Shown one piece after another: positions 37,003-49,689 of a stretch of DNA of 64,000 nucleotides. Every line of letters begins with the position of its first letter. Position 1 is the first letter of the stretch. The position numbers and the translations under genes were made by a program. The stretch covers positions 397,001 to 461,000 of the forward strand of contig BRXU01000028.1 in the NCBI GenBank assembly GCA_030267565.1, in the 5' to 3' direction. A model generated the notes under the pieces. That model was given only the letters and a program-made list of their open reading frames with translations. It had not been told where the DNA came from and did no database searches. Source of the DNA: Pleodorina starrii. Its lineage: Eukaryota; Chlorophyta; Chlorophyceae; Chlamydomonadales; Volvocaceae.

Positions 37003-37319
37003 TTTTAAAGTTTAGCAAGGGCTCCCCTCAAGACCCCAGTAATATTTATAATCTACATACGAATTTGCGTGCTGTGCGAATGGGCGACATGCGACAGTCA
37101 AAGTCGCCCGGCTCCGGAACCCTCCAAAACCGATTTCTCGGACTCACAAACCAACACCAACACATGGAGCGTAATGTTAACAAAATTACTGTACAAAAGT
37201 ACTGAATGAATTAATCAATTTACCGGCGGCTCAAGACTCGGCCGCAACCATGTTGAAGTTGTCCCGTGAATGCGTCACGGCATAATTCGTCGTTTGTTGT
37301 TCAACTTAGGGAAGGTAGA
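37003..37319. promoter_or_regulatory. Short bidirectional promoter between the membrane-protein gene (-) and BUD22 (+)
   Basis: Only 317 bp separate two divergent start codons, so both 5' UTRs and promoters must share this stretch. It is markedly A/T-richer than its surroundings and contains TATA-like TATTTATAAT near 37050. Two upstream ATGs serve the BUD22 side (see separate entry). Confidence 0.6.
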
Positions 37320-37323
37320 ATGA
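37250..37323 (+). promoter_or_regulatory. Two upstream ORFs in the BUD22 leader
   Basis: ATG 37250 opens an 11-codon frame ending at TAA 37285. ATG 37270 opens a 17-codon frame whose TGA (37321-37323) overlaps the BUD22 start codon (ATG 37320) as ATGA. If the transcript starts upstream of 37250, ribosomes meet both before the main start. Transcript start is unknown. Confidence 0.45.
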
Positions 37324-40300
37324 AGCAGCCAAATCGCAAGATTGCAGGGCGAGGCGGCGGCGGGCGTCAGGTACATTGCCGTGCGTCGGAAGGCGTCGGA
37401 GCTCCTGGCGGCAGCGGCAACTGGGAATCGCGCTTGTGTCTGCAGGTCAACACCGCAGGACTGTCTCGGAGGGGGCGGGGCCGCTTCGGCAAACCCGTGC
37501 AAAAGGATAAAGGGTGAGGGAAGCAGGCGGGGTACGGCACGCGCCGCCAGGCGGGCTCGCACCCTGTCCTGTCCTGCAAGGCATATCCACCACCCAAACC
37601 CGCAAAGGCACCCCTTCATTACATCGAAGGCGCTCTACCTGGCCATGCTTGACAGCCCCCCCGCGGGAGCGGCCTTTCACACACGGCTGCTTATAAAGCC
37701 CGTTACAACCTGCCGCACACCCGGACCATGACTCATGGGTGACTTAAGCCCTTGGTGGGCAATGCCCTTATTGGGCGGCTCAAAGCTCCTGTGATGGCCA
37801 ACGCAGTTCTGAGCACGCCTCTGAGATCTGCCGCCCCAGAGCTTTGGGTCTGTAGCTCATATGGTGTGCATCGAGAGCTGCGCAGTGTCGCCGAGAGGCC
37901 GAGTGGCCGCGTGGACTGCTGCCCTTGCATCTTGCGGTGAAGGTGCTGGAGGCGAGCCGTCCGCACAAACCCTCCCTAACATTGGGAGGCTGGGTCCTCC
38001 GGCCGACCTCAAGGGCCAGGCATCAGGGGCGGCCCAAGGCCATCTCCGCCCCCTTGCTCCCCACCAACCGCCCCTCCTCCTACCACCACCATCGTCCTCT
38101 CCCTTTGGCGTAAACCCTTCCCTCGCAGGCCCGAGGCGCGGCGCAAATGGCTGCACCACTGCCTGCGGACGCTGCACAAGGTGGGGCGACGGATGACCCA
38201 CGGGTCGGGAGAGACCCACCACGCGCGGCCGCCAGCCGCCCTGGCCCCTGCCTGCTGCGGTGTACCTGAAGGGGCTTCCGGACTGCATGGCCGAAGGCAG
38301 GGTCCTGGGTCCTGGAACTCTCGGCAGGCGAACCGGCCGGGGCCCGGCACGTTCAGCGGTCTACCGCAACCTGCCTCCTAACCACATCTTGGGGAGGAAA
38401 CCGGTGCTTCTGCCAAACCGCACGTGCCCCGCGCCCCCCACCGCACCGCACCGTAGCTCCGCACCACCACTGCAACCGCACCCCGGCCCACGCAGGCGCT
38501 CAAGAACGCGCGCGTCTTCGAGCAGAGGAAGCTGAAGCGGCGCCTGGTGCTGCTGCAACAGCAACAGCAGAAAGAAGGTAGGTCGGGTGGTGTCTTTGGA
38601 AGGGCGGATTTCAGGGTTTTAGGGTTGTTCGCCCCCACGCCACCCGATGGTGTCGGCTCCGCGTCCGGCACCGCAGCCGGCGGGGTGCTGCCCCGTCAGA
38701 GCTCTCGGCGGGTCGTCCTTCTTTCCTTCCTGTTGCCTTTGCGTGACAGCTCCTGGGTTAGGTGTTGGGTGTTGACTCGGGCGCACGTTTGCAAGTACCG
38801 TACCCTGGCGAGATAGGAGCCGCAATCAGCTGTCAGCTATCAGCGCGACTCCATCACTATTCCGCCGCCCGCTGCACGTGTTCCCTGCACTGCACTGCAC
38901 CGCCGCCGCACTGCACCACGCCGACGCCGTCGCCGACGCCGATCCTCCCCTCTTCCGCTTTCGCTTTCGCCTCTGCAGCCACTGCGGCCGCTGCGCCGGA
39001 GCCAGTGACTGCGGACGGTGCAGCGCTGGTGGTAGGAGGCCGCGGAGGGTCCCCTGCGGCGGCTCCCCGGGCGGCGCTGCCCTCGCTGGCGGCTGACGGC
39101 GAAAAGCTGCGCGCGCAGCTCGAGTCCTCCAAATCCTTGGATCTGGACGAGCTCGCGGTGCAGGTACGGCGGTGTTAGGTTGGCCGGGAGGGTTGCGCAT
39201 ATGGTCATGGAGCTGACTGGGGGTGTGCCAATGGGGGCAATGGGCTTCAGGTGGGTTTGTGGGGATTGCTCCAGGGTAGGGTCCTGCGTGGACGTCCTCG
39301 GTGGGTGAGATGGCGGCGAAGGTGCAGGTGCGAGGCGGTACCACGACTGGGTTCACACAACAGAGCTCCCAAGGGTTGGGCGTCACGCGGGCTTGTGGGA
39401 TTTCCCCACTGAGTCGCATCGGTGAAGGTACTTCGATGCGGCTCACCTTCCTCACCCCACCCCGCCCCGCCCCGCCGCACCCCTTCTCCTCCGACTGGGC
39501 AGCTGGCGCTCCGCTCCGGCTTCCCGGACGACCTGGTGCGCGCGGCGGCGCCCAGGCGGCCCCCGCTAGCCCGCGCCGCCAACCCCAAACAAAAGCAGAA
39601 ACAACAACAGAAGCAGCAGCAACAACAGCAGCAACAGCAGCAGCAGCAACAACAGCAGACAGAGGCCCAGGAGCCACGGGAGGCACAGGAGCAGGCCGCG
39701 CCGGAGCAGCCGCCGGACGGGCAGGTTGATGTGGGCAGCGGGTCCGGGTCCGCAGCTGGCGAGGCGGCTGCCGCCGGCGGCGGCGGCGGCGGTGTGGGTC
39801 CGCTGGGGTCGGTGCTGGCGGGCCGGCTGCTTCGCGCCTCCTGCGTCCGCAAGGCGGTGGAGGAGGCGCGGCGGGACTTTGAGGCCAAGTTCGGTGGCGG
39901 TGAGAGTCGCTGAGGAGAGAGAGGGGGAGGGAGGGAAGTGGGGCCTGCGGGCCTCCAGGCAGACGAAAGAGGCCCTGGGCGGGAAGCGCCCAGCCCAGCC
40001 GATAGACCTCTGTAAGGGTGGCCCCAGGGTAGGATCTCGGGCCCTCGGATTGTTTTAAGGTTTTGCTTTTGGGTTCGCGATGTCTGGGGGACGGGGTGCG
40101 CTGGGCTGCTGCATCGGGGTGGGAGACCGTTGCGGCCCGTTGCGGGCTCCGCCCACGTAACCGTCGGTCGCGGCACCTTGGTTTCACCCTCCCTTTCCTT
40201 TCCTTTCCTTCCTTTCCTTTCCTTGCCTTCCTCTTCATTCTTTCGCGCAGCCTCCCTGGGGTCGGCGGAGCTGGATGCGGGTGCGGGTGCGGACAGTGAT

Positions 40301-42298
40301 GAGGGCGACGGGGGCTCGGGCTCGGGTTCTGATCAGCAGGACGGCGGGGGTTCCGGAGCAAGCGAGGACGAAGCAGATGCGGCTGGGTCGTCGGAGAGCG
40401 GTGAGGAGGGGCAGCGGCAGGAGGAGGAGGAGGAAGCGGAGGAGGCGTTGCGGCCCCACAAGCGGCAGCGGGGGCCCTCTGAGCTGCGGGATGGGGCGGA
40501 GGAAGGGCAGGAGGCGGGCGAGGGAGGGGGGCTGTTCGGCGACGGCGGGGGCGAGGAGGGCGAGGAGGGGGAGGACAGCGGTGTCATTGAGGAGGCGGAC
40601 ATCGACGCCTTTATGGCGGAGGCCGACAGCGGCGCCGGCGACGGCGGCGGTGAGGACGATGAAGAGGACGGGGATGGCGACGACGGCAGCGGCGGCGGCA
40701 GCGGCAGCGGCAGCGGGGACGACGACGGCGGCAGCGACGGTGAGGCGGCCAGCTTCGACAGCCAGGAGTTCGACATGCCGGCGGGACGGCGGCAGCGCGA
40801 CGTCGTGCGGGCCAAGGCCAGCGGTCTCGACGGCGCCGTCGCGTCATCCGGAAAGCTGAAGCGGCGGCGCGATGCGACCGCCGACGCCGGCGCCGACGCC
40901 CAGGCGCCAAAGGGGAAGGCGCTGGCTGCCGCAAACACCAACACCGGCGCCAAGAAGCAGCAGAAGCGCGATGGAGCGGCCGGCAAGCCGGGCAAGGAGG
41001 CGGCCGGAAAGGCCGACGGCAAGGCGGCCGGAAAGGCGGCGGTGGAGGGGAGACCAGAGGGCAAGAAGAAGCAGCAGAAGAAGAGCGCCGTGCGGTCCGG
41101 GGATCCGCTGCTGAGCAGCAAGGGGAAGCGGCTGGGGCAGAACGCGCGGCGGAGGCTGTACGAGAAGATGTACGGCGCGGAGGCGCGGCACGTGCAGCAG
41201 AAGGTGAGGGCCCCGGTCAACCCCCATGCTGGTGTGTGTGAGGGTCTGGGAGCGGCGGGGCCGTCCCGAGCCTCCCTTTCAACATGCCGCGTCATGCGTG
41301 TCGGTCCTCTTGCCCACGGCTGCAAATGGCAAGGTTGATGTCGGGGGCAGGCAGTCGAGAGGGGCAGTCGTGAGGTTGCGGTTAGGTTGCGCCCTCCCTG
41401 TATCCGCGCTGCTGCGGCATCGCCCCGCCGCGGCTGTGTGACGCGTTTCACCTTGCACGTGCCTTCCTGCCGTCGTGTGGGCGCCCGCCTGCTGTCGTGT
41501 GATGGTGACGTCGCCGTGCGCTGCGTGCTGCATGCGGGTGCTGTCGCTAATGCCGCCGATTTCCCGCCACTTCTGGTACACCAGTACACCATTACAATGA
41601 TCCGTATCCCGCCTGGCACGTCCGCACAGGAGGCGGAACGCCGCCGACGAGACGACGCGCCGGCTGGGCCTGCCGCCGGGGGCGGCCGCAGCGGCGGCGG
41701 CGGCGGTGGCAAGCCCGCTGCCGCTGCCGCTGCCGCGGCGGCGGCGCCGGCGGCGCCGGCGGTGGATCAGCTCCACCCCTCCTGGGCCGCCAAGCAGCGC
41801 CAAAAGCAGCTGCTGCAGCAGCAGGCGGCCTCAGCGGCGCCCAAGAAAATCAAGTTCGACGACGATGACGGCGGCGGCGGCGGCGGCGCGCCGAGCGCCA
41901 GCCGGGCCGCCGGCGGCGGCGGCGGCGGGGCCGGGAAGGCCGCTGCGAGGCAGCCGTCCGCTCGGCCGGAAGGGCCGAGGGGCGCGACAGGACGCACGGG
42001 GTGGTCAGAGCGCGGAAACGGCGGCCGAGGTGGCGGCGGCGGCGGGTGGGGCCAAGGCGCGCGTAATGTGAAGGGGGCCGGTCGGGATGGAGGCCCTGCT
42101 GGGGCGAAGCCGCAGTGGGGAGCCGGCTCCGCTGCTGCTGCTGCTGCTGCTGGTGGTGGCTGTGCTGGTGGTGGTGGTGGCGGTGGTGGTGGTGGCGGTG
42201 GTGGCTCGTTGCACCCGTCTTGGGAGGCCCGGCAGAAGCAGAAGCAGCAGCTGTTGGCGGCGGCGCCCGCCGGCAAGAAGACGGTGTTTGAGGACTGA
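37320..42298 (+). CDS. BUD22: BUD22/SRFBP1-like ribosome biogenesis protein (8 exons, 818 aa)
   Basis: Exons: 37320-37370, 37446-37513, 38129-38180, 38496-38577, 38979-39163, 39503-39899, 40251-41203, 41630-42298; phases agree (2457 nt). BUD22 proteins are nucleolar factors needed for 18S rRNA/40S maturation; SRFBP1 is the animal relative. The N-terminal helical region (about residues 40-85) has the family pattern of an LHKALKNARVFEQRKL-like basic helix. An acidic, Ser/Gly/Asp-rich middle follows, then a basic Lys/Gln region with SKGKRLGQNARRRLYEKMYG. The C-terminus carries the diagnostic LHPSWEA..Q.QK…GKK..FED motif. An earlier LHPSWAAKQ…KKIKFDD copy lies about 120 residues upstream, so the motif is duplicated. 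A poly-Gln run (39,590-39,660) is coding. The first two exons are the least certain part. Confidence 0.85.
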
Positions 42299-42489
42299 CG
42301 GGCGGCGTGGCCCCGCAGGAAACTGGGGGGGCTTTTTGGCAGCTTTAAACCCGGGCAGGGTGGGTGCGGAAGTCCGCAGCATCACATCAGCCCGACTGCT
42401 CTGAGCGGGGACGTGGACCACCTCTGGCGTGTTTGGCCTCCGACCCGTGTGAGACCCCGTGTGGGCGCCGGTCAGCTGTTGTCAGCTGT

Positions 42490-42494
42490 TGTAA
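42490..42494 (+). terminator. Candidate polyadenylation signal TGTAA for BUD22
   Basis: TGTAA occurs 192 nt after the stop codon at 42296-42298, within a GTCAGCTGTT duplication. Position only. Confidence 0.5.
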
Positions 42495-42806
42495 CCCTCG
42501 GGTGGAAAGATGGAACGCAGCGCCGCGTATAGCGGTATACCGGTATCGCACACGTCTTCAGCCTCCTGGCGGGCGCATTGTCGTCAAGTGGAGGGCGGCT
42601 GGGTGCTCTCTCGCACGCTCGCTCGGTCGCTCGACATAATGACCTCTTCTCCGGGCCCGCAAGGCAACGTCGTGGTTGGTTTCGGAGGATCCGCGTACGG
42701 AACGTACACGGGAGAGTCGTGCCAACATGGCTGGGGGCCGGTACCGTACCAGGGCGCCTGGGGGTCGCGGCGGTTCTGGGGCAACGTGCTGCAGGCTTCG
42801 CGGCTT

Positions 42807-43010
42807 CGATGCTTCGGGCCGTGTGTGAGCCGAGCAGCTGCGAGCATTCCTCCCTCCCTTGTCCTTTCCCTTTCGTTGTCCACCAAGGGCATCCAGGGCA
42901 GCATCACCGTCCTGGCGATTGCCCCCGCCCCAGGTGACGCTTCGTGCCGTGGTTCCCGAGGTGACGGGCAACCTCGCAGCTGCTCGGCTCACAAACGGTC
43001 CGAAGCATCG
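42807..43010. repeat. Inverted repeat with 38-bp arms and a 128-bp loop
   Basis: Left arm 42807-42844 (starts CGATGCTTCGG) and right arm 42973-43010 (ends CCGAAGCATCG) are reverse complements with two mismatches in 38. Transcribed from either strand, it would make a long stable hairpin. Confidence 0.9.
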
Positions 43011-45800
43011 CGGGCGCAATGATACCGGTAGCTCCCAACATGTTACAGTCGGGCGATGAATGTCCCGAACGTCTCCTCCTCCTCTTCTCAGAGGCACACA
43101 GCTGCTCGGACGATGCGCGACGGACGAACCGTCAGGGCGCCCAGACGCGCGGATCTTATTGTGTTTGTCTCAACTCTCAACAGAAAAACAGCGAGTGGCT
43201 TCGCGCGGCGGACGGATACGATACGATAGATGCGTTCTTCAAGATTCAAACGTCGACCGAGCGACCGACCGACCGAGCGACATCAGACACGCAAGCGAAC
43301 GAACGGGCACAACCCGTCTCCCGGGCGGCCCTTCCGCCCCGCCCTCACACCTCCCCTTCGTCACAGCACACCTGGCACAAGGGTTGGAAACCACCCCATC
43401 ACGCCAAGCACCGAGCACAACGTAGGACCTCCTCTTTAAGGCCTCTCGCCAACTGGGATTGAAACCCTTAAATACCGGTGACGGCTGGCAGGAGTCCGCA
43501 CAGCCTTCGGGCAAAACCAACGTCGAACCGACGTCGATGCGCCGGGCCATAAAAGCAAAGCATACGCATACGAGGGGATCCAAATCCAAAATCGAAGAGC
43601 CAGCGGAGCCGATTTCAAAGGCGCTCATGCATCCCTGTCCATTGCCGCGCGCGACCGTTGATCAACCGAGGGCGCTGATGCGTTCGCACTGCCAAAGGGC
43701 GACGCCGTCAACGCCCACGTCCCCGCGTCCTTGCGCCCAACTCCAAGAGGCAGAGGAACGGGGACGCCAGGAACGCCGGCGATGACCTAGGCCCGCGCGG
43801 GCCAGGTCGGTCCTCTAGGCGCGCACAGCTGGCCGCCCTCCCCCTCCCCCTCCCCCGCGGGGCGCTGCCGTCCGTGAAGAGACGCATCCGCGGGCGTCAC
43901 CACACCACACACACCTCATCCTCGCGATAATCCGCGACACATCACCCGCCACGGCACTACCGCCTCAGCGACAGAGCGCAACTGCGACCAACAGCCGGCA
44001 CCGAAACCACCACCACCACTACCACAACCACCACAACCACCACAACCACAACCACAGCACTGCAGCGCGGGGATGGAACGCCGCCTGGGTGCGGCACATC
44101 CGGTACCCGGAGGCACGCGCACCAACACCACCAGCGAGCGCCACAGCACCGCAACCGCCGCCACCCCCCCCAGCAACGCCACCAGCACGCGTTCCTTCCT
44201 CCATACGCGTACACGCACGCCAAACCAATAAATCGGTCGGCCGGTCTACCGAGAGGCCCTGGGGCCCCGTCCAGGGCGTACCCCGTCCGCACACAACCCG
44301 TCCACACACGCGCAGAGAATCAGAGGCGCACAGCACAGCACGCCGCAGCCGCCGCCGCTCCTCCATCCCGCAACCTCGCGAGTGTTTTCTCAGTGTGCGT
44401 GCGTGTCCTCTTCCGGCTGCACGAACAAAACGCGAGCTGTTTTTCTTCTTCTCCTTCTTGTGAGATTCCCCGACCGGGCACCAACCGAGCGCCACCATCT
44501 TTCCGGGCGCTGTGGCAATCTGCCAACACTGCCAACAAATATTGGTCGACGCATCCAACCACGCACCGGACCACACACACACACACACACGCCCATGACA
44601 CGACGCAAGACACGATGGACGGTGTACACCGCCTCCACACCGAACCGAACCGAACCGCCGACGGGCGGGGGGTGCCGCAGCAGGCCCTGCCCCGGTCCAC
44701 TCCTCCGGGCCACAACGCACAAGGGCGACCTGGGGCCGCAGCGCCCAAGCGTTTCGGTCAGGAGCGAGCGAGAGAGCGACGCGTCGTTGCTCCTCACTAT
44801 TGGGGGAAATGGGAAAATACGAGCCGTAGCCACTCCACCCTTCCGCCGCTTTTCCTTTGTCTCCGCCCTCCACTTGTCTCCTGTCCCGCCCTCTCCCGTC
44901 TTTTCCTAAATGGGAATGCACCTCTCCTCTCCTCCTCCTCATCCCTCCCTCCCTCCCTCCCTCCCTCCCTCAAAGATCCGCCTTCTGTTCAATGCAGCCT
45001 CAGACACCAACACACACACACGGGGCAGCCCCGGGGGACCACGCCCTCATCAGTTTTGGAAATCTCTCTGTCGGATGGACAGCCGCCGAAAGCGTCGCGC
45101 CCTCCGACAGCCCCCACCCACGTGCCCCCTGGGTCCTCTGCACACTGGCTCCACTCCCGGGCACCCGGGCAGCTGGACACTATAACTGCCACCAACTACC
45201 GCCAACTGCCTCCAACTGCCTCCAACTGCCTCCAATTAAAAGACTTGTGAGGCGTCAGGTCCACATCGCGTTGCTCCTGCGACCGAGCTTGCCTACACCT
45301 ATCTACCTGCCTAACAACTACCTGCCTGCCTGCCTGCCTGATTACCTGCCTTGCTCACCTAACTTCCTACTCTGTGCTGCAACTCACTACTTGACGACTG
45401 GGGCGAAGTGGACAGGACAGGACAGGACTGGAATGGAATGGACTGAACCCGCCTCTCCCCCGTTATTAAGGCTGCACGGGCAAAAGACCAGCGGGCATTT
45501 CGCACATGCGCCACTTGCAGGCGTGGCAAACAGCAAGACAGACAATCAGACGGACATACAGACGGACGGACGGACACAAAAAGGGGCCACAGACAACAAT
45601 CGGTCGGATGAAAGCCGGCGGCGGCAACCCCGTCCTGGGCTGCTTCCCTGCTGTGCTGTTCTGCAGGAAAGCGGGCGGCGGGGCCCAAAGTTGCGCAACA
45701 GGGCATGCACACACGCCTTAGCCCCCCGTGCCCACCACCGCTGCCCAGCCAGCAGCAGTGGGGTGCAGTCTCCGGGGCAGCCCGCCGCCGACCGATTGGC

Positions 45801-45844
45801 ACGAAAGGACGAAAGGACGAAAGGACGAAAGGACGAAAGGACGA
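45801..45844. repeat. ACGAAAGG 8-bp tandem repeat, 5 copies
   Basis: Five perfect ACGAAAGG units followed by ACGA. No function is apparent. Confidence 0.9.
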
Positions 45845-47261
45845 GTGCTCCGCCGAATCTCCGGCAGCACCCGCCGGCAACCGCCGCCCCCATCCCACCC
45901 ACCCACCACCGACATCACCACAACACCACCAACCCCACAAAGCGGTGTCACCGGGTCGCCCCCAGACGCCCCCCGGTCTCGCGCCTCGCCGCCGCTTTCG
46001 GCGCCCCAAGAATGCCCCGCCCCGATCCGCCCCGCACCACACCCCTTCCCAGTTCCCACACACACACGCAACCCCTTTCCCCGGAAGTCAAGTCAAGTCG
46101 GCCACACCATTGCAATGCCGTGGCCGTGTGCCAAGCGTTCACCGCTGCCGTACAGTCACCACACACCACACAATGGGCCACGGCCGTCGCCGCCGGAGGC
46201 GGCGACGGCGCCGCCACCGCCCCCCTTTCAGACCCCTTCCTAAAGCCCGATACCCACTGCCTCCCCACCCACACATCGGCCCCAGCCCCCGCCCCCCCCC
46301 CCCGCAAACTGCGAAAGCGTCACACCCTGGCGCGTGAGATGTTTTTGCAGTCCTTTCCCCCGAGTATGTTGCGAACACGGTTTGGGTTTCGCTCTCCCCC
46401 CGAAAGTTGTCTCCTGACAGTCTCCAAACACCCCTTTGCACTGCTCCCCCACGGACGACCGAAAGTACGCACCAAATAGCCGCTACCCGTCTCAAGGGCC
46501 GCGGAACACGCGACCTGCGACCCACACTCCCGCCCTTCCTCGCCTGATCCCGAGCCACAGCATGACCTGGCAGACACGCGCCAAACTAGCCGCTCGGCGG
46601 GGCCGCGCAAGAGACCCCAGCAGCTGCTGCAATACCCACAATATGCATGACTTCAAGTACTCACAACGATTCAAAAGCAAATATGGCAGCGCGGACAAAC
46701 CCCCCCGCGTGGCCCCGTGGCCGCGTGCACTTATATGTCTTGGCGGTGGGCGGCCACACACCCAGACGCATCTTCCAGGACCAGTGTATTCCGCTCTGAA
46801 AACGACGGACACCTTATTTTATTTTGTGTGTTTCGTCATAAGATAGGAGACGGGAAAATATTACGCGCTCCGACGAGAAACACGCCGTACCGTGCCGTAA
46901 ACGGTACGGCACCGTACTACACCACGACGACGGCTTCGCGCCTGGGGGGGGGGGGGCCGTGCCGAGTTTGCGCGCCGCCGGGGTGGCGCCACACTGCCAA
47001 CCTGACAAATGAGTCGCCGCCCCGCCGCCGGCGCGCAGCGTCGGCAAAAGTCGCGTTGGGGCAGCGCAGCACCGCTCTTGTAGACAGGACAGGAGCGCGC
47101 AGCGCACATTGCAACCGCCAACGACCAACGGACAACCGCAATACCGCGCAACCCAAATTTCTTCAACTTCAAGCGCCAACGAGGACAACGGATGATAAAC
47201 AACAGAGCAACCCCGGCAATGAGTGACACGGGGAGACACACACACACACACACACCTAAAA

Positions 47262-47777
47262 CCGACACCCGCTGAGCAGTTGTGGTGGTGGCCGACATCG
47301 CGACCGATGGACGGGACGCAACACGGAAGAGAGGAAGGGACCCACGGGACGGGGAACTTCCTACTCACCGGCCCGACCCAGTAGAGAAGCCGAAGGGCAA
47401 CCTCTCCCACTACGGTACCCCACACCGAGAAACCCCAAAACAACCCCAAAACCCTAAAACCCCAACTAAAGCCCCCGCGCTCTCCCTGCCAACTTCAAAT
47501 TTTTCGAGGGGTACAAATGCCGACACCCGCTGAGCAGTTGTGGTGGTGGCCGACATCGCGACCGATGGACGGGACGCAACACGGAAGAGAGGAAGGGACC
47601 CACGGGACGGGGAACTTCCTACTCACCGGCCCGACCCAGTAGAGAAGCCGAAGGGCAACCTCTCCCACTACGGTACCCCACACCGAGAAACCCCAAAACA
47701 ACCCCAAAACCCTAAAACCCCAACTAAAGCCCCCGCGCTCTCCCTGCCAACTTCAAATTTTTCGAGGGGTACAAATG
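47262..47777. repeat. Exact 258-bp direct tandem duplication
   Basis: 47262-47519 and 47520-47777 read the same throughout, from CCGACACCCGCTGAGCAG to GGGGTACAAATG. No difference was found between copies. This means either a very recent duplication or an assembly artefact. Confidence 0.9.
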
Positions 47778-49221
47778 GCGACGAACAACGTCCAGCAAGA
47801 TTCGAGGGCCTTGCGCGCTCTGCAGCTCCGCCCCGACACATTCTCCGGACCGGACCGGACCAGGCGCTTCGTAGAAAAGGATGGCCCCGCGGGACGGGCG
47901 AATGCGCGCGCCACGCCACGGCCCTGACTGGAGACTGCTGGCGAATCCCCCGAGCTTGTGTGTTAGGGTGTAGATTGGAAGTCAGGAGGAGGAGTGGGCG
48001 CGCGCGCGCGCTCTCTCCCTGAAGCCCCCGCAGCGGCGGCCATCGGTCACATTCGGGCACCGTTTACCTGCGTTGCAAAGCACAGGGCGGCATCATGCCG
48101 ACACGCCAGCACCCGGGGGAACCGAACCGACAGCCGAGCGCCCTCCTCCCCGCCCCACCCCACCCCGACGGACTCTGGTTATGTACAGTTACGCGATCAG
48201 CGGCAGCCTTGCACCTAATCGCCTGATCAGGACATTCTTCCCGCACCGCATCAAGCCGGCACCCGGGCAGCACATCACACCGCAGACACGCCTCGCAGCG
48301 GACAAGGGGCACACCTCTTGAACCCCACTCCGCACACACAAACGGTCCTCCGAGCGCCCAAAATCGTACCCGCCGATACGAGCCGCGCGGAGCCGCGCGG
48401 GGCAGGGCAAGGCAGGACCCGGACACTGCAGGGCAGGCGGAGAGGGGACCACCAACCACACAAGGCCGGCCGGCCGACGACGACGACGAGAGGCGCGGCC
48501 GCGCGCAGAGTGGCGGCGCTGCGGTCCTGCGCCGGCTTCCGCTGTCCAATGCGGACGAGCGGAAACGTCGGCCCCGCGGTTGCCGCCTCGCGCAGCACCT
48601 CGTGCCGTAAACACGCGCACACTCGAGCACTCACACATAGGCGAGGGTGCAAGAGTCATGCTTTCCCGTGCCTGCATGCATCTGGCCGCATCGGCAGCAG
48701 ACGCCTCGGCACTTCTGCGGCGGCTTGGTGGGGCAGTGGGCACACGCACACGCACACAGACACATGCTCACACACACAAAGCAGGAGGGCGGGGATGCGC
48801 CAGCCCCTCCTGCGTTTTCTGCCGCTGCCGCCGCTGCCGCAACAACCGCCAGCGCCACCGCGGCGTCCTGCAAGCAGCCTGGCGAGCCGCCGGCGGAACC
48901 CGAGAGCCCGGGGGCCGCGGAGCGGTGTCCGTTGGGAGCCCTCGGCTCAGCTCAGCTCACGCTGGGCTCGGCTCGGTGATGCGGGCAAACCCCTCTCGGA
49001 TTGGGCACTGGCCACTGGGCAGTCACCCGCGCACCGCGGCATTCGAAGCCACTACCACCACCACCACCACCACACGCCGTGCGGCACCCGCACGGGTGCC
49101 CCGATGGTGGCCAGCCAAGAGCCAACCCCCTCGACCCGGGTCGCCACCTGCCCGACTCCCCACGACTGGGAGAGGCTCCTGGGAGAGTGCCACGGAGGCA
49201 CCCGGGGTCCGCCTCTCGCCA

Positions 49222-49511
49222 AAATGTCAGAAGAGGGCACGGTGGTCAAATTGGTGGTCAAGAGGTCGGTCAAAGGGAAAAAAGAATGGCCCGCTGCGCC
49301 TCGCGGCCTCCGTCCCCCGTGTTCCCTCCCAACCCCCCAAATATTCTTCTCCGCAACACCACCTCCGCAACATCCAGGTCCTTCTCCCATTTTCTTCTCC
49401 GCAACACCACCTCCGCAACACCACCACCACCAAGCGACAAAGGTATATCCCCGGGGCCACTGCACCCGATGCAGCAGCAGCCCGTGCGCGGCGCTCCCTC
49501 TTCTGACATTT
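49222..49511. repeat. 16-bp perfect inverted repeat pair bounding a 290-bp segment
   Basis: AAATGTCAGAAGAGGG (49222-49237) is matched by its reverse complement at 49496-49511. The interior holds a TTCTTCTCCGCAACACCACC repeat (two copies near 49342 and 49390). It could be a small MITE-like element, but no target-site duplication was identified. Confidence 0.6.
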
Positions 49512-49689
49512 CTTCGTTTGTTCTGCTCCTCAAGACCTTCGCTCGCACCTCCTCCTCCTGCTCACGCAGCGCCGCCCGTCCCACCCCTTCCTGCGCCCCT
49601 CTCTTCCTCTCTCAACTCTCTCTCAACTCTCTCTCGCCGTTGACTCTGAGCGGCCTGCTCTCTCCACCACTCCCCACATCCACGAACCG

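Noticed and set aside
44857..46479. 540-codon open frame on the + strand
   Set aside because: Composed of Pro/Thr/His/Ser low complexity from CA- and CT-rich DNA, with no domain. It overlaps other equally long frames on both strands and has no supporting splice context.
47440..47470. Telomere-like CCCTAAAA
   Set aside because: Only a single unit per 258-bp copy; not an interstitial telomere array.
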